Origin: Rhodosalinus sp041365695
Lineage (GTDB): Bacteria > Pseudomonadota > Alphaproteobacteria > Rhodobacterales > Rhodobacteraceae
Reading direction: 5' to 3'
Length of the DNA: 64,000 nt
NCBI RefSeq assembly: GCF_041365695.1
Contig: NZ_JBGFSJ010000001.1
Location: 372,001-436,000 of the forward strand
Shown in pieces: positions 7,519-16,742 of this stretch; the first letter of the stretch is position 1, and the number at the start of each line of letters is the position of its first letter. The notes below the pieces were generated by a model. The model searched no databases, was not told the origin of the DNA, and saw only the letters and a program-made list of their open reading frames with translations. The position numbers and the translations under genes are program-made.

Positions 7519-10269
7519 TTGGCACGTCCCCTGGAAGACGCACATGCGCGCCCGGCCGCGGACGTGGCCGAAGAGCTGGATGTCACGCCAGAGAGGGGGC
7601 TTTCCGCCCGCGAGGCCGAAAGACGGCTCGAGGAGCACGGCGAGAACAAGCTGCGCCGGACGGAGCGCAAGAGCGTCGTCGAGATCCTCCTCCACCAGTT
7701 CCAGAGCGTCATCGTCTGGCTTCTCGCGGCGGCGGCCGTGCTGTCCTTCGCGCTTGGCGACCTGGCCGAGGGCCTCGCCATCGTGGCGGTTCTGGTCATC
7801 AACGGCTCCATCGGTTTCGTGACCGAGCTGCGCGCCGCCCGCTCGATGGAGGCGCTTCTCGACATCGCGGAGGTCCGCACCCGCGTCCGCCGCGAAGGCA
7901 AGGAGCGGCGCGTCGACGCCCGCGAGATCGTGCCCGGGGACATCGTCGTGCTGGAGGCGGGCGACGTGGTCACAGCCGATCTGCGGCTCGTCGCGTGCTC
8001 CAACCTGCAAAGCGACGAATCGGTCCTGACAGGCGAATCTGCCCCCGTCGCCAAGAGCGGCGACGCCGCCGAGGCGGAGGCGGGCGTGGGCGACCGCCCC
8101 GGCATGGTCTTCAAGGGCACCGCGATCACCCAGGGCGGGGGCGCCGGCGTGGTGGTGGCCACCGGCATGGAGACCGAGATCGGCCGGATCAGCGACCTCG
8201 CGCAGAGCGCGAAAGGCGAGGCGGCGCCGCTCGAGCGGCGCCTCGACCGGCTCGGCCACCGCCTCGTCTTCCTGACGCTGGCGCTCGCCGTCGTCGTCAT
8301 CGGGATCGGCCTCCTGCGCGGCTACGAGATGGCCGCGATCGTCCAGACCGGCATGGCGCTCGCCGTGGCCGCCGTGCCCGAGGGCCTGCCGGTGGTGGCC
8401 ACGCTCAGCCTCGCGCGGGGGATGCTGCGGATGTCGCGGCGCAACGCGCTCATCCGGCGGCTTTCCGCGGTCGAGACGCTGGGCGCGACGACGGTGATCC
8501 TGACCGACAAGACCGGCACGCTGACCGAGAACCGCATGACCGCGGTGCGCTACCTGCTCGTGGACGAGGACGTCGAGGTGGAGCGCAACGGCGAGACGGC
8601 GTTCACGTCCGACGACAGCGACGTCTCGCCGGAAAAGGACGACCGCCTTGCCTGGGCGCTGCGCGTGGGTGCGCTCTGTAACACCGCCTCGCTCGGCGAC
8701 GGCGCGGAAGACGACGCGGGACAGTCCGGCGATCCGATGGAGATCGCCCTGCTTTCCGTGGCCGAGGCGTCCGGCGAGGGGCGGGAGGCGCTGCTCGAGC
8801 GCCACGAGACGCGCGCCGAGCATGCCTTCGATCCCGATCTGAAGATGATGGCCACGGTGCATGCCGCAAAGGAGGGCGTGATCCACGCGGTCAAGGGCGC
8901 GCCGGAGGAGGTGGTCGCCGCCTGCACGCAGGAACTGGGCCCCGACGGCCCGCGGCCGCTTGACGAGGCGGGCCGGGAGGACTGGATGTCGCGTAACGGC
9001 GCGGCGGCCCGGGACGGCCTGCGCCTTCTCGCGCTCGCCATGAAGCGGGGGGCAGGCGACGACGAGGAGCCCTACGAGGACCTCGTGCTGGTGGGGCTCG
9101 TCTGCCTGCTCGATCCGCTGCGCGAGGCGGTGACCGAGGCCATCGCGGCCAGCCGGGCGGCCGGCGTCAGGGTGGTCATGCTGACGGGCGACCATGCCGA
9201 CACCGCGGAGACCATCGCGCGCGATGCGGGGCTCGGCGACGGCGAGCTCACGGTCATCCCCGGCTCGGACCTGGCCGGTTTCTCGGCCGAGGAAGCGGAC
9301 GAAGAGACGCGCGAGCGTCTGCTCAGGGCGGACGTGTTCGCCCGTGTGGCGCCCGACACGAAGCTCGATCTCGTCACGCTCTACCAGGACGCGGGGCATG
9401 TCGTGGCGATGACGGGCGACGGGGTCAACGACGCGCCCGCGCTGAAGAAGGCCGACATCGGCGTCGCCATGGGGCAGCGCGGCACCGAGGTCGCGCGCGA
9501 GGCGTCGGACATGGTGCTGAAGGACGACGCCTTCGGCACGATCATCGACGCCATGCGGCAGGGGCGGGTCATCTTCGGCAATATCCGCCGCTTCGTGGTC
9601 TACCTGATGTCGTGCAACGTGAGCGAGGTGCTGGTCGTCGGACTGGCCATCGCGGCGGGGATGCCGGTGCCGCTGCTGCCGCTGCAGATCCTCTACCTCA
9701 ACCTCGTCACCGATGTCTTTCCGGCCTTCGCGCTGGGCCTCGGCAAGGGGGACGAGGAGGTCATGCATCAGCCGCCGCGCGATCCCGATACCTCGATCGT
9801 GGACCGGCCGCGCTGGGTGCTGATCGCGGCGCTGGGCGCTGCGATCACTGTGGCCACGCTCGCCGCCTTCGCGCTCGCGCTCTACTGGTTGCGCCTGTCG
9901 ACCGAGCAGGGCGTGACCGTGGCCTTCGTCACCCTCGCGCTGGCGCAGCTCTGGAACGTGTTCAACCTGCGCAGCCCGGCAAGCGGCTTCTTCGGCAACG
10001 TGGTCACGCGCAACCCCTATGTCTGGGGGGCGATCGCGCTTTGCCTCGGGCTCGTCGCGGTCGCGCTCTGGATGCCCGGGCTGTCGGATCTTCTGGGGCT
10101 GCCCGCGCCCGGGCCGGCGGGGCTGGGGCTCGCGCTGGGGATGAGCGTCGTGCCGCTCGCCCTGGGGCAGCTCCTGCTGACGCTCGCGAGCCCCGACTGG
10201 CTCGACCCGCACGAGTGGGAGGTGCCCGGCGGCGCGGCCGCGGCCCGTCCCGACCGATCGGACCGTTAA
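7519..10269 (+). CDS. P2-type cation ATPase, Ca2+-pump-like
   Basis: Membrane cation pump, 916 aa, starting at TTG with GGAGCGGAGG upstream. Domains in order: N-terminal cation-ATPase domain (1-70), two membrane helices, actuator domain with LTGESAPV, helices 3-4 with the PEGLP ion-site motif, phosphorylation domain with D330 in DKTGTLT, nucleotide domain, hinge TGDGVND, and six C-terminal helices. The ion-site segments NVSEV (helix 5) and NLVTDVFPAFAL (helix 6) match those of SERCA/PMCA pumps that hold Asn, Glu, Thr and Asp ligands, so Ca2+ export is the best call; Na+/K+ pumps of the same class are possible. A box of FNR type lies upstream. Confidence 0.88.
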   Translation: MARPLEDAHARPAADVAEELDVTPERGLSAREAERRLEEHGENKLRRTERKSVVEILLHQFQSVIVWLLAAAAVLSFALGDLAEGLAIVAVLVINGSIGFVTELRAARSMEALLDIAEVRTRVRREGKERRVDAREIVPGDIVVLEAGDVVTADLRLVACSNLQSDESVLTGESAPVAKSGDAAEAEAGVGDRPGMVFKGTAITQGGGAGVVVATGMETEIGRISDLAQSAKGEAAPLERRLDRLGHRLVFLTLALAVVVIGIGLLRGYEMAAIVQTGMALAVAAVPEGLPVVATLSLARGMLRMSRRNALIRRLSAVETLGATTVILTDKTGTLTENRMTAVRYLLVDEDVEVERNGETAFTSDDSDVSPEKDDRLAWALRVGALCNTASLGDGAEDDAGQSGDPMEIALLSVAEASGEGREALLERHETRAEHAFDPDLKMMATVHAAKEGVIHAVKGAPEEVVAACTQELGPDGPRPLDEAGREDWMSRNGAAARDGLRLLALAMKRGAGDDEEPYEDLVLVGLVCLLDPLREAVTEAIAASRAAGVRVVMLTGDHADTAETIARDAGLGDGELTVIPGSDLAGFSAEEADEETRERLLRADVFARVAPDTKLDLVTLYQDAGHVVAMTGDGVNDAPALKKADIGVAMGQRGTEVAREASDMVLKDDAFGTIIDAMRQGRVIFGNIRRFVVYLMSCNVSEVLVVGLAIAAGMPVPLLPLQILYLNLVTDVFPAFALGLGKGDEEVMHQPPRDPDTSIVDRPRWVLIAALGAAITVATLAAFALALYWLRLSTEQGVTVAFVTLALAQLWNVFNLRSPASGFFGNVVTRNPYVWGAIALCLGLVAVALWMPGLSDLLGLPAPGPAGLGLALGMSVVPLALGQLLLTLASPDWLDPHEWEVPGGAAAARPDRSDR

Positions 10270-10279
10270 CCGCCGTCAA
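10266..10279 (+). promoter_or_regulatory. Candidate FNR/FixK-type box before dodecin
   Basis: TTAACCGCCGTCAA, right half-site perfect, left with one change; begins inside the stop codon region of the preceding ATPase gene. Centred about 90 bp before the dodecin ATG and followed by ATG as in several other boxes. Confidence 0.58.
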
Positions 10280-10362
10280 TGCAGGGCCCGGCCGTGTGGC
10301 GGTATCAACCCGGATGCGCCCTGCCAGGGGCAGGGGCAACGCAACGCGGAAAGGAAGACGCC

Positions 10363-10578
10363 ATGACCATGCTCAAAGTGATCGAGGTTCTCGCCGAATC
10401 CGACAAGAGTTTCGAGGATGCGGCACAGAATGCCGTGACGCAGGCATCCGAGAGCGTCCGGAACGTGAAATCCGTCTACATCAAGGAAATGAAAGCGAGC
10501 GTCGAGAACGGCAAGATCACCAGCTACCGCGTGAACGCCAAGATCAGCTTCGCGCTCGACGGCGGGTCGGCCGACTGA
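10363..10578 (+). CDS. Dodecin family flavin-binding protein
   Basis: Protein of 71 aa: MTMLKVIEVLAESDKSFEDAAQNAV... The order strand, helix (SFEDAAQNAVTQASESV), strand (VKSVYIKEMKASV), strand (YRVNAKISFAL) is the dodecin fold, which forms a hollow dodecamer that stores flavin or other cofactors. Length and the V-I-E-V-x-A-E-S-x-x-S-x-E-D-A motif fit the family well. AAGGAAG precedes the start at good spacing. Probably cotranscribed with the PEBP gene 42 bp downstream. Role in protecting reduced or free flavin under stress is the usual family proposal. Confidence 0.9.
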   Translation: MTMLKVIEVLAESDKSFEDAAQNAVTQASESVRNVKSVYIKEMKASVENGKITSYRVNAKISFALDGGSAD

Positions 10579-10620
10579 CGGGGTCCGGGGATCGGTGCAA
10601 ACGGAACGAGGACAGCCACG

Positions 10621-11085
10621 ATGCTCATGCTGACGAGCCCGGACTTCAACCCGGGCGAGACCATCCCGACGCGCTTCACCTGCGACGGGCAGAACGTATC
10701 GCCCGCACTGCGCTGGACGGGGGTGCCCGAGGGCACGAAGGAGCTGCTTCTGGTCTGTGACGACCCCGACGCGCCGGACGGCACCTTCCACCACTGGGCC
10801 GCCTACAACATCGCGCCGGACCGCGATTTCCTGCACGCGGGCTTCGGGCCGGAATCGGTCGAGCCGGGCTTTCGCCAGGCCGTGAACGATTTCGGAAAGC
10901 CGGGCTACGGCGGCCCGTGCCCGCCCGAGGGGGACAAGCCCCACGCCTACCATTTCAGGCTGAGCGCGCTGAGCGACAGGATCGTGTCGGCGGCGCCCGA
11001 CGCGACCTGCGTCGAGGTGATGCGCCTCGCCGCGCCCTACATCATCGAGTTCACCGAGCTCGTGGGCGTCTACGGCCGCCCCTGA
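10621..11085 (+). CDS. YbhB/YbcL-type PEBP family protein
   Basis: Bacterial relative of phosphatidylethanolamine-binding / Raf-kinase-inhibitor proteins, 154 aa. The family motifs are clear: FTCDGQNVSPAL near residue 20, DDPDAPDGTFHHW near 50, and YGGPCPPEGDKPHAYHF near 100, which together form the anion-binding pocket. No signal peptide, so cytoplasmic. The biochemical role of bacterial members is not known. It lies 42 bp after dodecin in the same direction, and both sit in the group of genes with Fnr boxes. Confidence 0.92.
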   Translation: MLMLTSPDFNPGETIPTRFTCDGQNVSPALRWTGVPEGTKELLLVCDDPDAPDGTFHHWAAYNIAPDRDFLHAGFGPESVEPGFRQAVNDFGKPGYGGPCPPEGDKPHAYHFRLSALSDRIVSAAPDATCVEVMRLAAPYIIEFTELVGVYGRP

Positions 11086-11097
11086 GGCCCGGCCGAC

Positions 11098-11111
11098 TTG
11101 CGCGAGGTCAA
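11098..11111 (+). promoter_or_regulatory. Candidate FNR/FixK-type box before HPF-like gene
   Basis: TTGCGCGAGGTCAA: right half-site perfect, left half-site TTGCG. Followed by ATGCG. Centred about 97 bp before the ATG at 11202. Degenerate, so less certain by itself. Confidence 0.5.
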
Positions 11112-11201
11112 TGCGCACGGCGCGCCGCGGCGTGAAGCTGCCTCGCAGCGTCCGCCCGCCGCGGGGCGCGGCGCGCTTAATGCAACGGAGATCGACGAGA
11201 C

Positions 11202-11783
11202 ATGCAGACACCCCTGGAACTGACCTTCAAGCATGTGGAGCCCACCGACGAGATCAAGGCTCTCGTCCGCGAGAAGGTCGACCACCTCGAGACCTTCACC
11301 GACCAGATCACCAGTTGCCACGTCTACATTCGCGCGCCGCACGGCAGCCAGCGGCAGGGCAATCTCTACGAGGTGACGGTGGAGGCACGCGTGCCGGGCG
11401 ACGAGCTCGTCGTGCATCCCCGGCAGAAGGACGCGGCCGCGCACGAGCATCTGCAGGTGGCCATCCGTGATGCCTTCGCGTCGATGGAGCGCGAGATCAA
11501 GCGCTGGAAGGACAAGATCCGCGGCGACGTGAAGGTGCATGACGGGCCCTTGCAGGGCAAGATCGTCGAGATCCACCACGACGAGGGCTATGGCCAGATC
11601 ATCGCGACCGACCAGCGGCTGATCTATTTCCACCGCAACGCGGTCGTCGACGGCAGGTTCGAGGACTTGAAGCCGCGCGACACGGTGGAGCTTGTGGTGC
11701 AGACCGGCGAAAGCGAGATCGGCCCGCAGGCGAGCACTGTCCGCCCGATCGGCGCGATGGAATACGATCCCTCCGGCGGGTGA
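11202..11783 (+). CDS. HPF/RaiA-type ribosome-associated protein with cold-shock-like C-terminus
   Basis: Protein of 193 aa made of two parts. Residues 1-105 have the ribosome hibernation (S30EA/HPF/RaiA) fold: LTFKHVEPTDEIKALVREKVDHLE followed by alternating strands and a helix with ASMEREIKRWKDK. Residues about 115-190 look like a cold-shock/S1-type nucleic-acid-binding barrel (GKIVEIHHDEGYGQI, YFHRNAV, and DTVELVV), where long HPF would carry its dimerisation domain. The fusion suggests a ribosome-parking factor that also contacts RNA. Single gene with an Fnr-like box upstream; tail-to-tail with the Hsp20 gene. Confidence 0.85.
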   Translation: MQTPLELTFKHVEPTDEIKALVREKVDHLETFTDQITSCHVYIRAPHGSQRQGNLYEVTVEARVPGDELVVHPRQKDAAAHEHLQVAIRDAFASMEREIKRWKDKIRGDVKVHDGPLQGKIVEIHHDEGYGQIIATDQRLIYFHRNAVVDGRFEDLKPRDTVELVVQTGESEIGPQASTVRPIGAMEYDPSGG

Positions 11784-11793
11784 TCCGGCACCG

Positions 11794-12330
11794 TCAGCCG
11801 CCCGGTTTCACCTCTATCCTGCGGGGCGCCGCCGCCGCCTCCGGCCTGCGCGGCACGCGCACGGTCAGCACGCCATTGGCGAAGTTCGCCTTCGCCGCGT
11901 CGGGGTCCACGCCTTCGGGAAGCCGGATGACGCGACAGAAGGCGCCGTAGCGGCGTTCGCAGAGGGCGAGTTCGCCAGCACCGTCGCGCGCATCGACCTC
12001 CTCGCGCTTTTCGCCGGAAATGGTCAGGGTGGTGTCGGAGACCTGAACGTCGATGTCCTTCATGTGCAGCCCGGGCAGTTCCGCGGTGACGCGGACCTCC
12101 TCGTCCGACGCGACCATCTCCACGGGAGGCACGTGCGCCGCGGCGCCGTCCGGCATCGCGGCGCCCAGCCGGCGGCGCAGCGGGCCGAAGGCGCTGCCCG
12201 CGTGAATGTCCTCGAAAAGCGCGTCGATCTCGTCGCGAAGCTTCCAGAGCGGCGCGAGGCCGCGCGCGGCGATCGAGCGGCGCGCCTCTTCGGTCTCGGC
12301 GTCGGGGGCGGTTTCGGGCATGTCCGTCAT
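11794..12330 (-). CDS. Hsp20/alpha-crystallin family small heat-shock protein
   Basis: Predicted ATP-independent holdase, 178 aa from MTDMPETAP. The alpha-crystallin domain spans about residues 75-178, with VRVTAELPGLHMKDIDVQV, LTISGEKREE, and the terminal GVLTVRVPR motif (the A-x-x-x-n-G-v-L signature). The N-terminal arm has a helical LWKLRDEIDALFEDI segment. The frame continues upstream to 12411 (giving 205 aa); I prefer ATG 12330 because a GAGG-like site precedes it, but the longer form cannot be excluded. An Fnr-like box lies about 110 bp upstream, shared with the divergent efflux operon. Confidence 0.9.
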   Translation of the reverse strand: MTDMPETAPDAETEEARRSIAARGLAPLWKLRDEIDALFEDIHAGSAFGPLRRRLGAAMPDGAAAHVPPVEMVASDEEVRVTAELPGLHMKDIDVQVSDTTLTISGEKREEVDARDGAGELALCERRYGAFCRVIRLPEGVDPDAAKANFANGVLTVRVPRRPEAAAAPRRIEVKPGG

Positions 12331-12438
12331 GGTCGGTCGGTCCTCGCTGTGGCGGGCGATGCGGTCAATATCGCCCGGCGTCAGGATGGCGGGCTTGCCT
12401 TCGGGCGGCATTGTCGGCGATCAACGCAGGCGACGCTT

Positions 12439-12452
12439 TTGCGCCAGATCAA
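12439..12452 (+). promoter_or_regulatory. Candidate FNR/FixK-type box between hsp20 and RND operon
   Basis: TTGCGCCAGATCAA: right half-site ATCAA perfect, left TTGCG. Followed by ATG-like tail on the plus strand, pointing to the efflux genes (centre 78 bp from ATG 12524). Confidence 0.5.
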
Positions 12453-12523
12453 TGAGGCGCCGCATTGCCGGGCCTATCCACGGTGAACGGGGCGCATGCG
12501 CCCGCAACGAGAAGGGGCCCTGA

Positions 12524-13495
12524 ATGCGTGCGCTTTTGATCCCGATATTGCTGATGGCCGCCGCGGGCGCGGCGCGGGCCGAGACGGTCGAGGTCGCCCG
12601 CGTGACGGTGACGGAGTGGAAGCCGATCTACGGCGAGGTCGCCACCCGCGACCGGGTGCCTGCCCGCGCGCGCATCGGCGGCACCGTGCGCATGCTCGAC
12701 GTGTCCGAGGGCGACCGCGTCGAGGCGGGCCAGCGCATCGCGGTGATCGAGGACGACAAGCTCGAGTTCCGGATCGACGCGCTCGATGCCCGGCTCGAGG
12801 CGCTGCGCGCCCGCCTCGCCACCGCGCGCACCGACCTGCAGCGGGGCGAACAGTTGATCGAGCGCGGCGTGATCACCACCCAGCGGCTCGACCAGCTTCG
12901 CACCGAGGTGGAGGTGCTGCGCGGAGAGATCTCCAGCGTCGAATCCGAACGCCTCGTGGTGGAACAGCAGATCGAGGAGGGCGAGGTTCTGGCCCCCGAG
13001 GCCGGCGTGGTTCTCAGGGTGCCCATCGCGCGCGGCTCGGTCGTCACGCCCGGCGAGGCGCTGGCCGAGATCGGCGGCGGCGGCGCATTCCTGCGCCTGG
13101 CCGTGCCCGAACGCCATGCCGAAAGCCTGGCCGAGGGCGACAGCATCGAGATCGGCGGCGCGGATGCGTCGCGCCAGGGCGCGCTGGTGAAGCTTTACCC
13201 CCTGATCGAGGGCGGACGGGTGCAGGCCGACGTGGAGGTGGAGGGGCTCGACGCCCGTTTCGTCGGCCGGCGCGTGCCCGTGCGCCTGCCGGTGGGCACG
13301 CGCGCGGCGATCCTCGTGCCGCCCGGCGCGCTCGAGCGTACCGGCGGGCTCGATTTCGTGACGGTCGAGACGGGCGACGGCCCGCTCCGCCGGGTGGTGG
13401 TTCCCGGCGCGCAGGTCACCCATGACGGCCGGACATGGCGCGAGATCCTGAGCGGCCTCGCCGCCGGCGAGACGCTGGTGATCGAGAATGAGTGA
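12524..13495 (+). CDS. RND efflux periplasmic adaptor (membrane fusion protein)
   Basis: Periplasmic adaptor linking an RND pump to an outer-membrane channel, 323 aa. A signal peptide (MRALLIPILLMAAAGAARA) is followed by a biotinyl-lipoyl-like half (ARIGGTVRMLDVSEGDRVEAGQRI), a coiled-coil hairpin (about residues 85-145), the second lipoyl half (VLAPEAGVVLRVPIARGSVV), and a beta-barrel. AGAAGGGG precedes the start. The C-terminus overlaps the start of the pump gene, which indicates coupled translation. No outer-membrane channel gene is nearby, so a shared TolC-like protein is likely used. Confidence 0.9.
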   Translation: MRALLIPILLMAAAGAARAETVEVARVTVTEWKPIYGEVATRDRVPARARIGGTVRMLDVSEGDRVEAGQRIAVIEDDKLEFRIDALDARLEALRARLATARTDLQRGEQLIERGVITTQRLDQLRTEVEVLRGEISSVESERLVVEQQIEEGEVLAPEAGVVLRVPIARGSVVTPGEALAEIGGGGAFLRLAVPERHAESLAEGDSIEIGGADASRQGALVKLYPLIEGGRVQADVEVEGLDARFVGRRVPVRLPVGTRAAILVPPGALERTGGLDFVTVETGDGPLRRVVVPGAQVTHDGRTWREILSGLAAGETLVIENE

Positions 13496-16400
13496 GCGGC
13501 AGGGCCGGGACGAGTACACCCCCTCCGCGCCGGAGGGGCCGGGCCTTGCGGGCCGCCTGACGCGCGCCTTCATCGCCTCGCCGCTGACGCCGCTTCTGCT
13601 GCTGGCCTCGCTCGCGGTGGGGCTCATCGCGCTGGTCAGCCTGCCGCGCGAGGAGGAGCCGCAGATCTCCGTGCCGCTCGTGGACATCCACGTCCGCGCC
13701 GACGGGCTGCGGGCCGAGGACGCGGTGAAGCTCGTGACCGAGCCGCTCGAGACCATCGTCAAGGGCATCGACGAGGTCGAGCACGTCTATTCCGACACCC
13801 GCGACGACCGGGTCATGGTGACCGCGCGCTTCGTCGTGGGCGTCTCCGCCGACATCGCGATCCTGCGCGTGCGCGACAAGATCCTCGCCAACCTGGACCG
13901 CATCCCCGTGGGCATCCCCGAGCCCCTGGTCGTCGGGCGGGGCATCAACGACGTGCCCATCGTCTCGCTCACCTTCTCGCCCGCGGCTGGGCAGGGCGGG
14001 ATCACCGCCGCGGACCTGACGCGGATCGCCCGCGAGGTGGAGGTGCGCCTCGCCCGGATCGAGGATCTGGGCCTCACCTTCCTGATCGGCGCGACGGAAG
14101 AGGCGCTGCGCGTGGCGCCCGACCCCGCGCGGCTGGCGCTTCACGGCATCACGCTTCAGCAGCTCGCCGCGAAGGTGCAGGGCGCCAACGCCGCCGCGCC
14201 CGTGGGCCGGCTGCGTGACGAGGGCGGGCAGATCGAGCTCGTGATCGGCGAGACGCTGTCCAGCCCCGCCGAGATCGGCAATCTGGAGCTGACCGCGCGC
14301 GACGGGCGCACCGTCTACGTGCGCGACGTGGCCGATGTGGCCTTCGTCTCGGATCTCGACGAGCATCACGTGGCCACCCTGGCGCGCGGACCCGATGGCG
14401 AGGTTGCCCGCGCGCCCGCGGTCACGCTCGCGCTCGCGAAGCGCGCTGGGGCCAACGCCGTGACCGTGGCCGAGCAGATCCTGCACCGGGTGGAGGAGAT
14501 GCAGGGCCACGTCATCCCCGAGAGCGTCGAGATCGAGGTCACCCGCGACTACGGCGAGACCGCGAACGAGAAGGCCAACGAATTGCTCTTCCACCTTTCG
14601 CTCGCGACGATCTCGATCGTGATCCTCGTCTTCCTCGCGATCGGCTGGCGCGAGGCGGTGGTGGTCGCGGTCGTCATTCCGGTAACGATCCTGCTCACGC
14701 TCTTCGCGGCCTATTTCATGGGCTACACGCTCAACCGGGTCTCTCTTTTCGCGCTGATCTTCTCCATCGGCATCCTGGTGGACGACGCCATCGTCGTGAT
14801 CGAGAACATCGCGCGGCACTGGGGCATGAAGCGGCAGTCGATGTCGCGGCTGGACGCGGCGGTGGCCGCCGTGGCCGAGGTCGGAAACCCCACCATCGTG
14901 GCCACCCTGACGGTTGTGGTGGCGCTGCTGCCCATGCTCTTCGTCTCGGGGCTGATGGGCCCCTACATGAGCCCGATCCCCGCCGTCGCCTCGGCCGCGA
15001 TGATCTTTTCCTTCTTCGTGGCGGTGATGATCACGCCCTGGCTCATGCTCAAGGTCGCGGGGCGCGCGCCGATGGGTCACGACGGCGAGGGCGAAGGCTT
15101 CCCCGGCGGGCGGCTCGGCCGCTTCTACGCGGCGATGGCGCGGCCCGTGCTGGCGCGCAAGGGCGGATCGGCGCTCTTCCTGCTGATCGTCGCGGCGTTC
15201 TCCTTCGGCTCGCTCGCGCTCTTCTACACCAAGGACGTGACGGTGAAGCTTCTGCCCTTCGACAACAAGTCGGAGCTTTCCATCGTCGTGGACCTGCCCG
15301 AGGGCGCGAGCGTGGAGGCGACGGACGCCGTGGCCGAGGCGGCCGCCCGGATCGCGCTCGACCTGCCCGAGGTGATCTCGGCCCAGACCCATGCCGGAAC
15401 CGCCGCGCCCTTCAACTTCAACGGGCTCGTGCGCCACTACTACCTGCGCCAGACGCCCGAGCTTGGCGAGGTGCAGGTCAACCTGGAGGCCAAGCACCAC
15501 CGCGACCGCGTCAGCCACGAGATCGCGCTCGACCTGCGAGAGCGCCTGCGCGCGCTCGACACGCCCGAGGGCACGGTGCTCAAGGTCGTGGAGCCGCCCC
15601 CCGGCCCGCCGGTGATCGCCACGCTTCTGGCCGAGATCTACGGGCCCGACGCCGAGACACGGCGCGAGGTGGCCGGCAAGGTGCGCGCCGCCTTCGAGGA
15701 GGTGCCCTTCGTAGTGGACGTGGACGACAGCCAGGGCGCGCGCGCGCGGCGCCTGCGCGCGGAACTCCAGCCCTCGGACATGGATTTCTTCCGCGTGGCC
15801 GAGCGCGACGCGCTGGAGACGCTACGCCTGCTGAACGGCGAGACAACGGTGGGGTATTCGCACCGGGGCGAGGGGCGCCGGCCCATCCCCATCGTCGTGG
15901 CGCGCGACCGCTCCCGGCGGGTGATGGACGCCGAGGCGCTCTCCACCCCCGTTCCGGCCAACGCGCTGCCCGGCGGGCGCGGCGTGGTCGAGCTCGGCGA
16001 CGTGGTGGAGATCGTGGAGGAGGAAACCTCTTTCCCGGTCTTCCGCCACAACGGCTACGACGTGATCATGGTGACCGGCGAGCTTGCCGGGGATTTCGAG
16101 GCGCCGCTCTACGGGATGCTCGAGGTGGCCGACCGCCTCGACGCGATGGACTGGCCCGAGGGCGCCAAGCCCGTGGTGAAGCTGCACGGTCAGCCGGAAA
16201 GCACCGAGGCGCCGGTGCTGCTCTGGGATGGCGAATGGGAGGTCACCTGGGTCACCTTCCGCGACATGGGCGCGGCCTTCGCGGTGGCGCTTCTGGGCAT
16301 CTACATCCTCGTCGTGGCGCAGTTCGGCAGCTTCCGCCTGCCGCTGGTGATCCTGACGCCGGTGCCGCTCACCTTCCTCGGCATCATGCTCGGCCACTGG

Positions 16401-16727
16401 CTCTTCGCCGCGCCCTTCTCGGCCACATCGATGATCGGCTTCATCGCGCTCGCGGGCATCATCGTGCGCAACTCGATCCTGCTCGTGGACTTCATCCGCC
16501 ACGCCGATCCCGAGCGGCGGGTGACCATCGACATCCTGATCGAGGCCGGGGCCACGCGGTTCAAGCCGATCCTTCTCACCGCCATCGCGGCGATGATCGG
16601 GGCGAGCGTGATCCTCTTCGACCCGATCTTCCAGGGCCTCGCCATCTCGCTGCTCTTCGGGCTGGCCTCGTCCACGGCTTTCACGGTGCTGGTGATCCCC
16701 GCGATCTACCGCCTCGCCAAGACCTGA
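13488..16727 (+). CDS. RND-family efflux permease
   Basis: Proton-driven multidrug or metabolite exporter of the AcrB/HAE1 type, 1079 aa. Twelve membrane helices in two repeats separated by large periplasmic loops. Helix 4 contains GILVDDAIVVIENI with the Asp-Asp pair required for proton relay; the second repeat has GIIVRNSILLVDFI. Overlaps the adaptor gene by 8 bp. Among RND pumps the porter sequence is closer to the less-studied Rhodobacter-type than to AcrB, so substrate cannot be named. Convergent with xdhC, 15 bp away. Confidence 0.92.
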   Translation: MSERQGRDEYTPSAPEGPGLAGRLTRAFIASPLTPLLLLASLAVGLIALVSLPREEEPQISVPLVDIHVRADGLRAEDAVKLVTEPLETIVKGIDEVEHVYSDTRDDRVMVTARFVVGVSADIAILRVRDKILANLDRIPVGIPEPLVVGRGINDVPIVSLTFSPAAGQGGITAADLTRIAREVEVRLARIEDLGLTFLIGATEEALRVAPDPARLALHGITLQQLAAKVQGANAAAPVGRLRDEGGQIELVIGETLSSPAEIGNLELTARDGRTVYVRDVADVAFVSDLDEHHVATLARGPDGEVARAPAVTLALAKRAGANAVTVAEQILHRVEEMQGHVIPESVEIEVTRDYGETANEKANELLFHLSLATISIVILVFLAIGWREAVVVAVVIPVTILLTLFAAYFMGYTLNRVSLFALIFSIGILVDDAIVVIENIARHWGMKRQSMSRLDAAVAAVAEVGNPTIVATLTVVVALLPMLFVSGLMGPYMSPIPAVASAAMIFSFFVAVMITPWLMLKVAGRAPMGHDGEGEGFPGGRLGRFYAAMARPVLARKGGSALFLLIVAAFSFGSLALFYTKDVTVKLLPFDNKSELSIVVDLPEGASVEATDAVAEAAARIALDLPEVISAQTHAGTAAPFNFNGLVRHYYLRQTPELGEVQVNLEAKHHRDRVSHEIALDLRERLRALDTPEGTVLKVVEPPPGPPVIATLLAEIYGPDAETRREVAGKVRAAFEEVPFVVDVDDSQGARARRLRAELQPSDMDFFRVAERDALETLRLLNGETTVGYSHRGEGRRPIPIVVARDRSRRVMDAEALSTPVPANALPGGRGVVELGDVVEIVEEETSFPVFRHNGYDVIMVTGELAGDFEAPLYGMLEVADRLDAMDWPEGAKPVVKLHGQPESTEAPVLLWDGEWEVTWVTFRDMGAAFAVALLGIYILVVAQFGSFRLPLVILTPVPLTFLGIMLGHWLFAAPFSATSMIGFIALAGIIVRNSILLVDFIRHADPERRVTIDILIEAGATRFKPILLTAIAAMIGASVILFDPIFQGLAISLLFGLASSTAFTVLVIPAIYRLAKT

Positions 16728-16742
16728 GACCGGCGCCCCGGC

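Noticed and set aside
6529..10212. Very long open frame (over 1200 codons) on the minus strand opposite the Ca-type P-ATPase
   Set aside because: Codon pattern of GC-rich antisense shadow: the translation is His/Arg/Gly/Asp-rich with no domain, while the plus-strand gene has all P-ATPase motifs.
12355..12375. Another TCAA-containing sequence (GCGGTCAATATCGCC) as FNR-type box
   Set aside because: No matching left half-site at the right distance.
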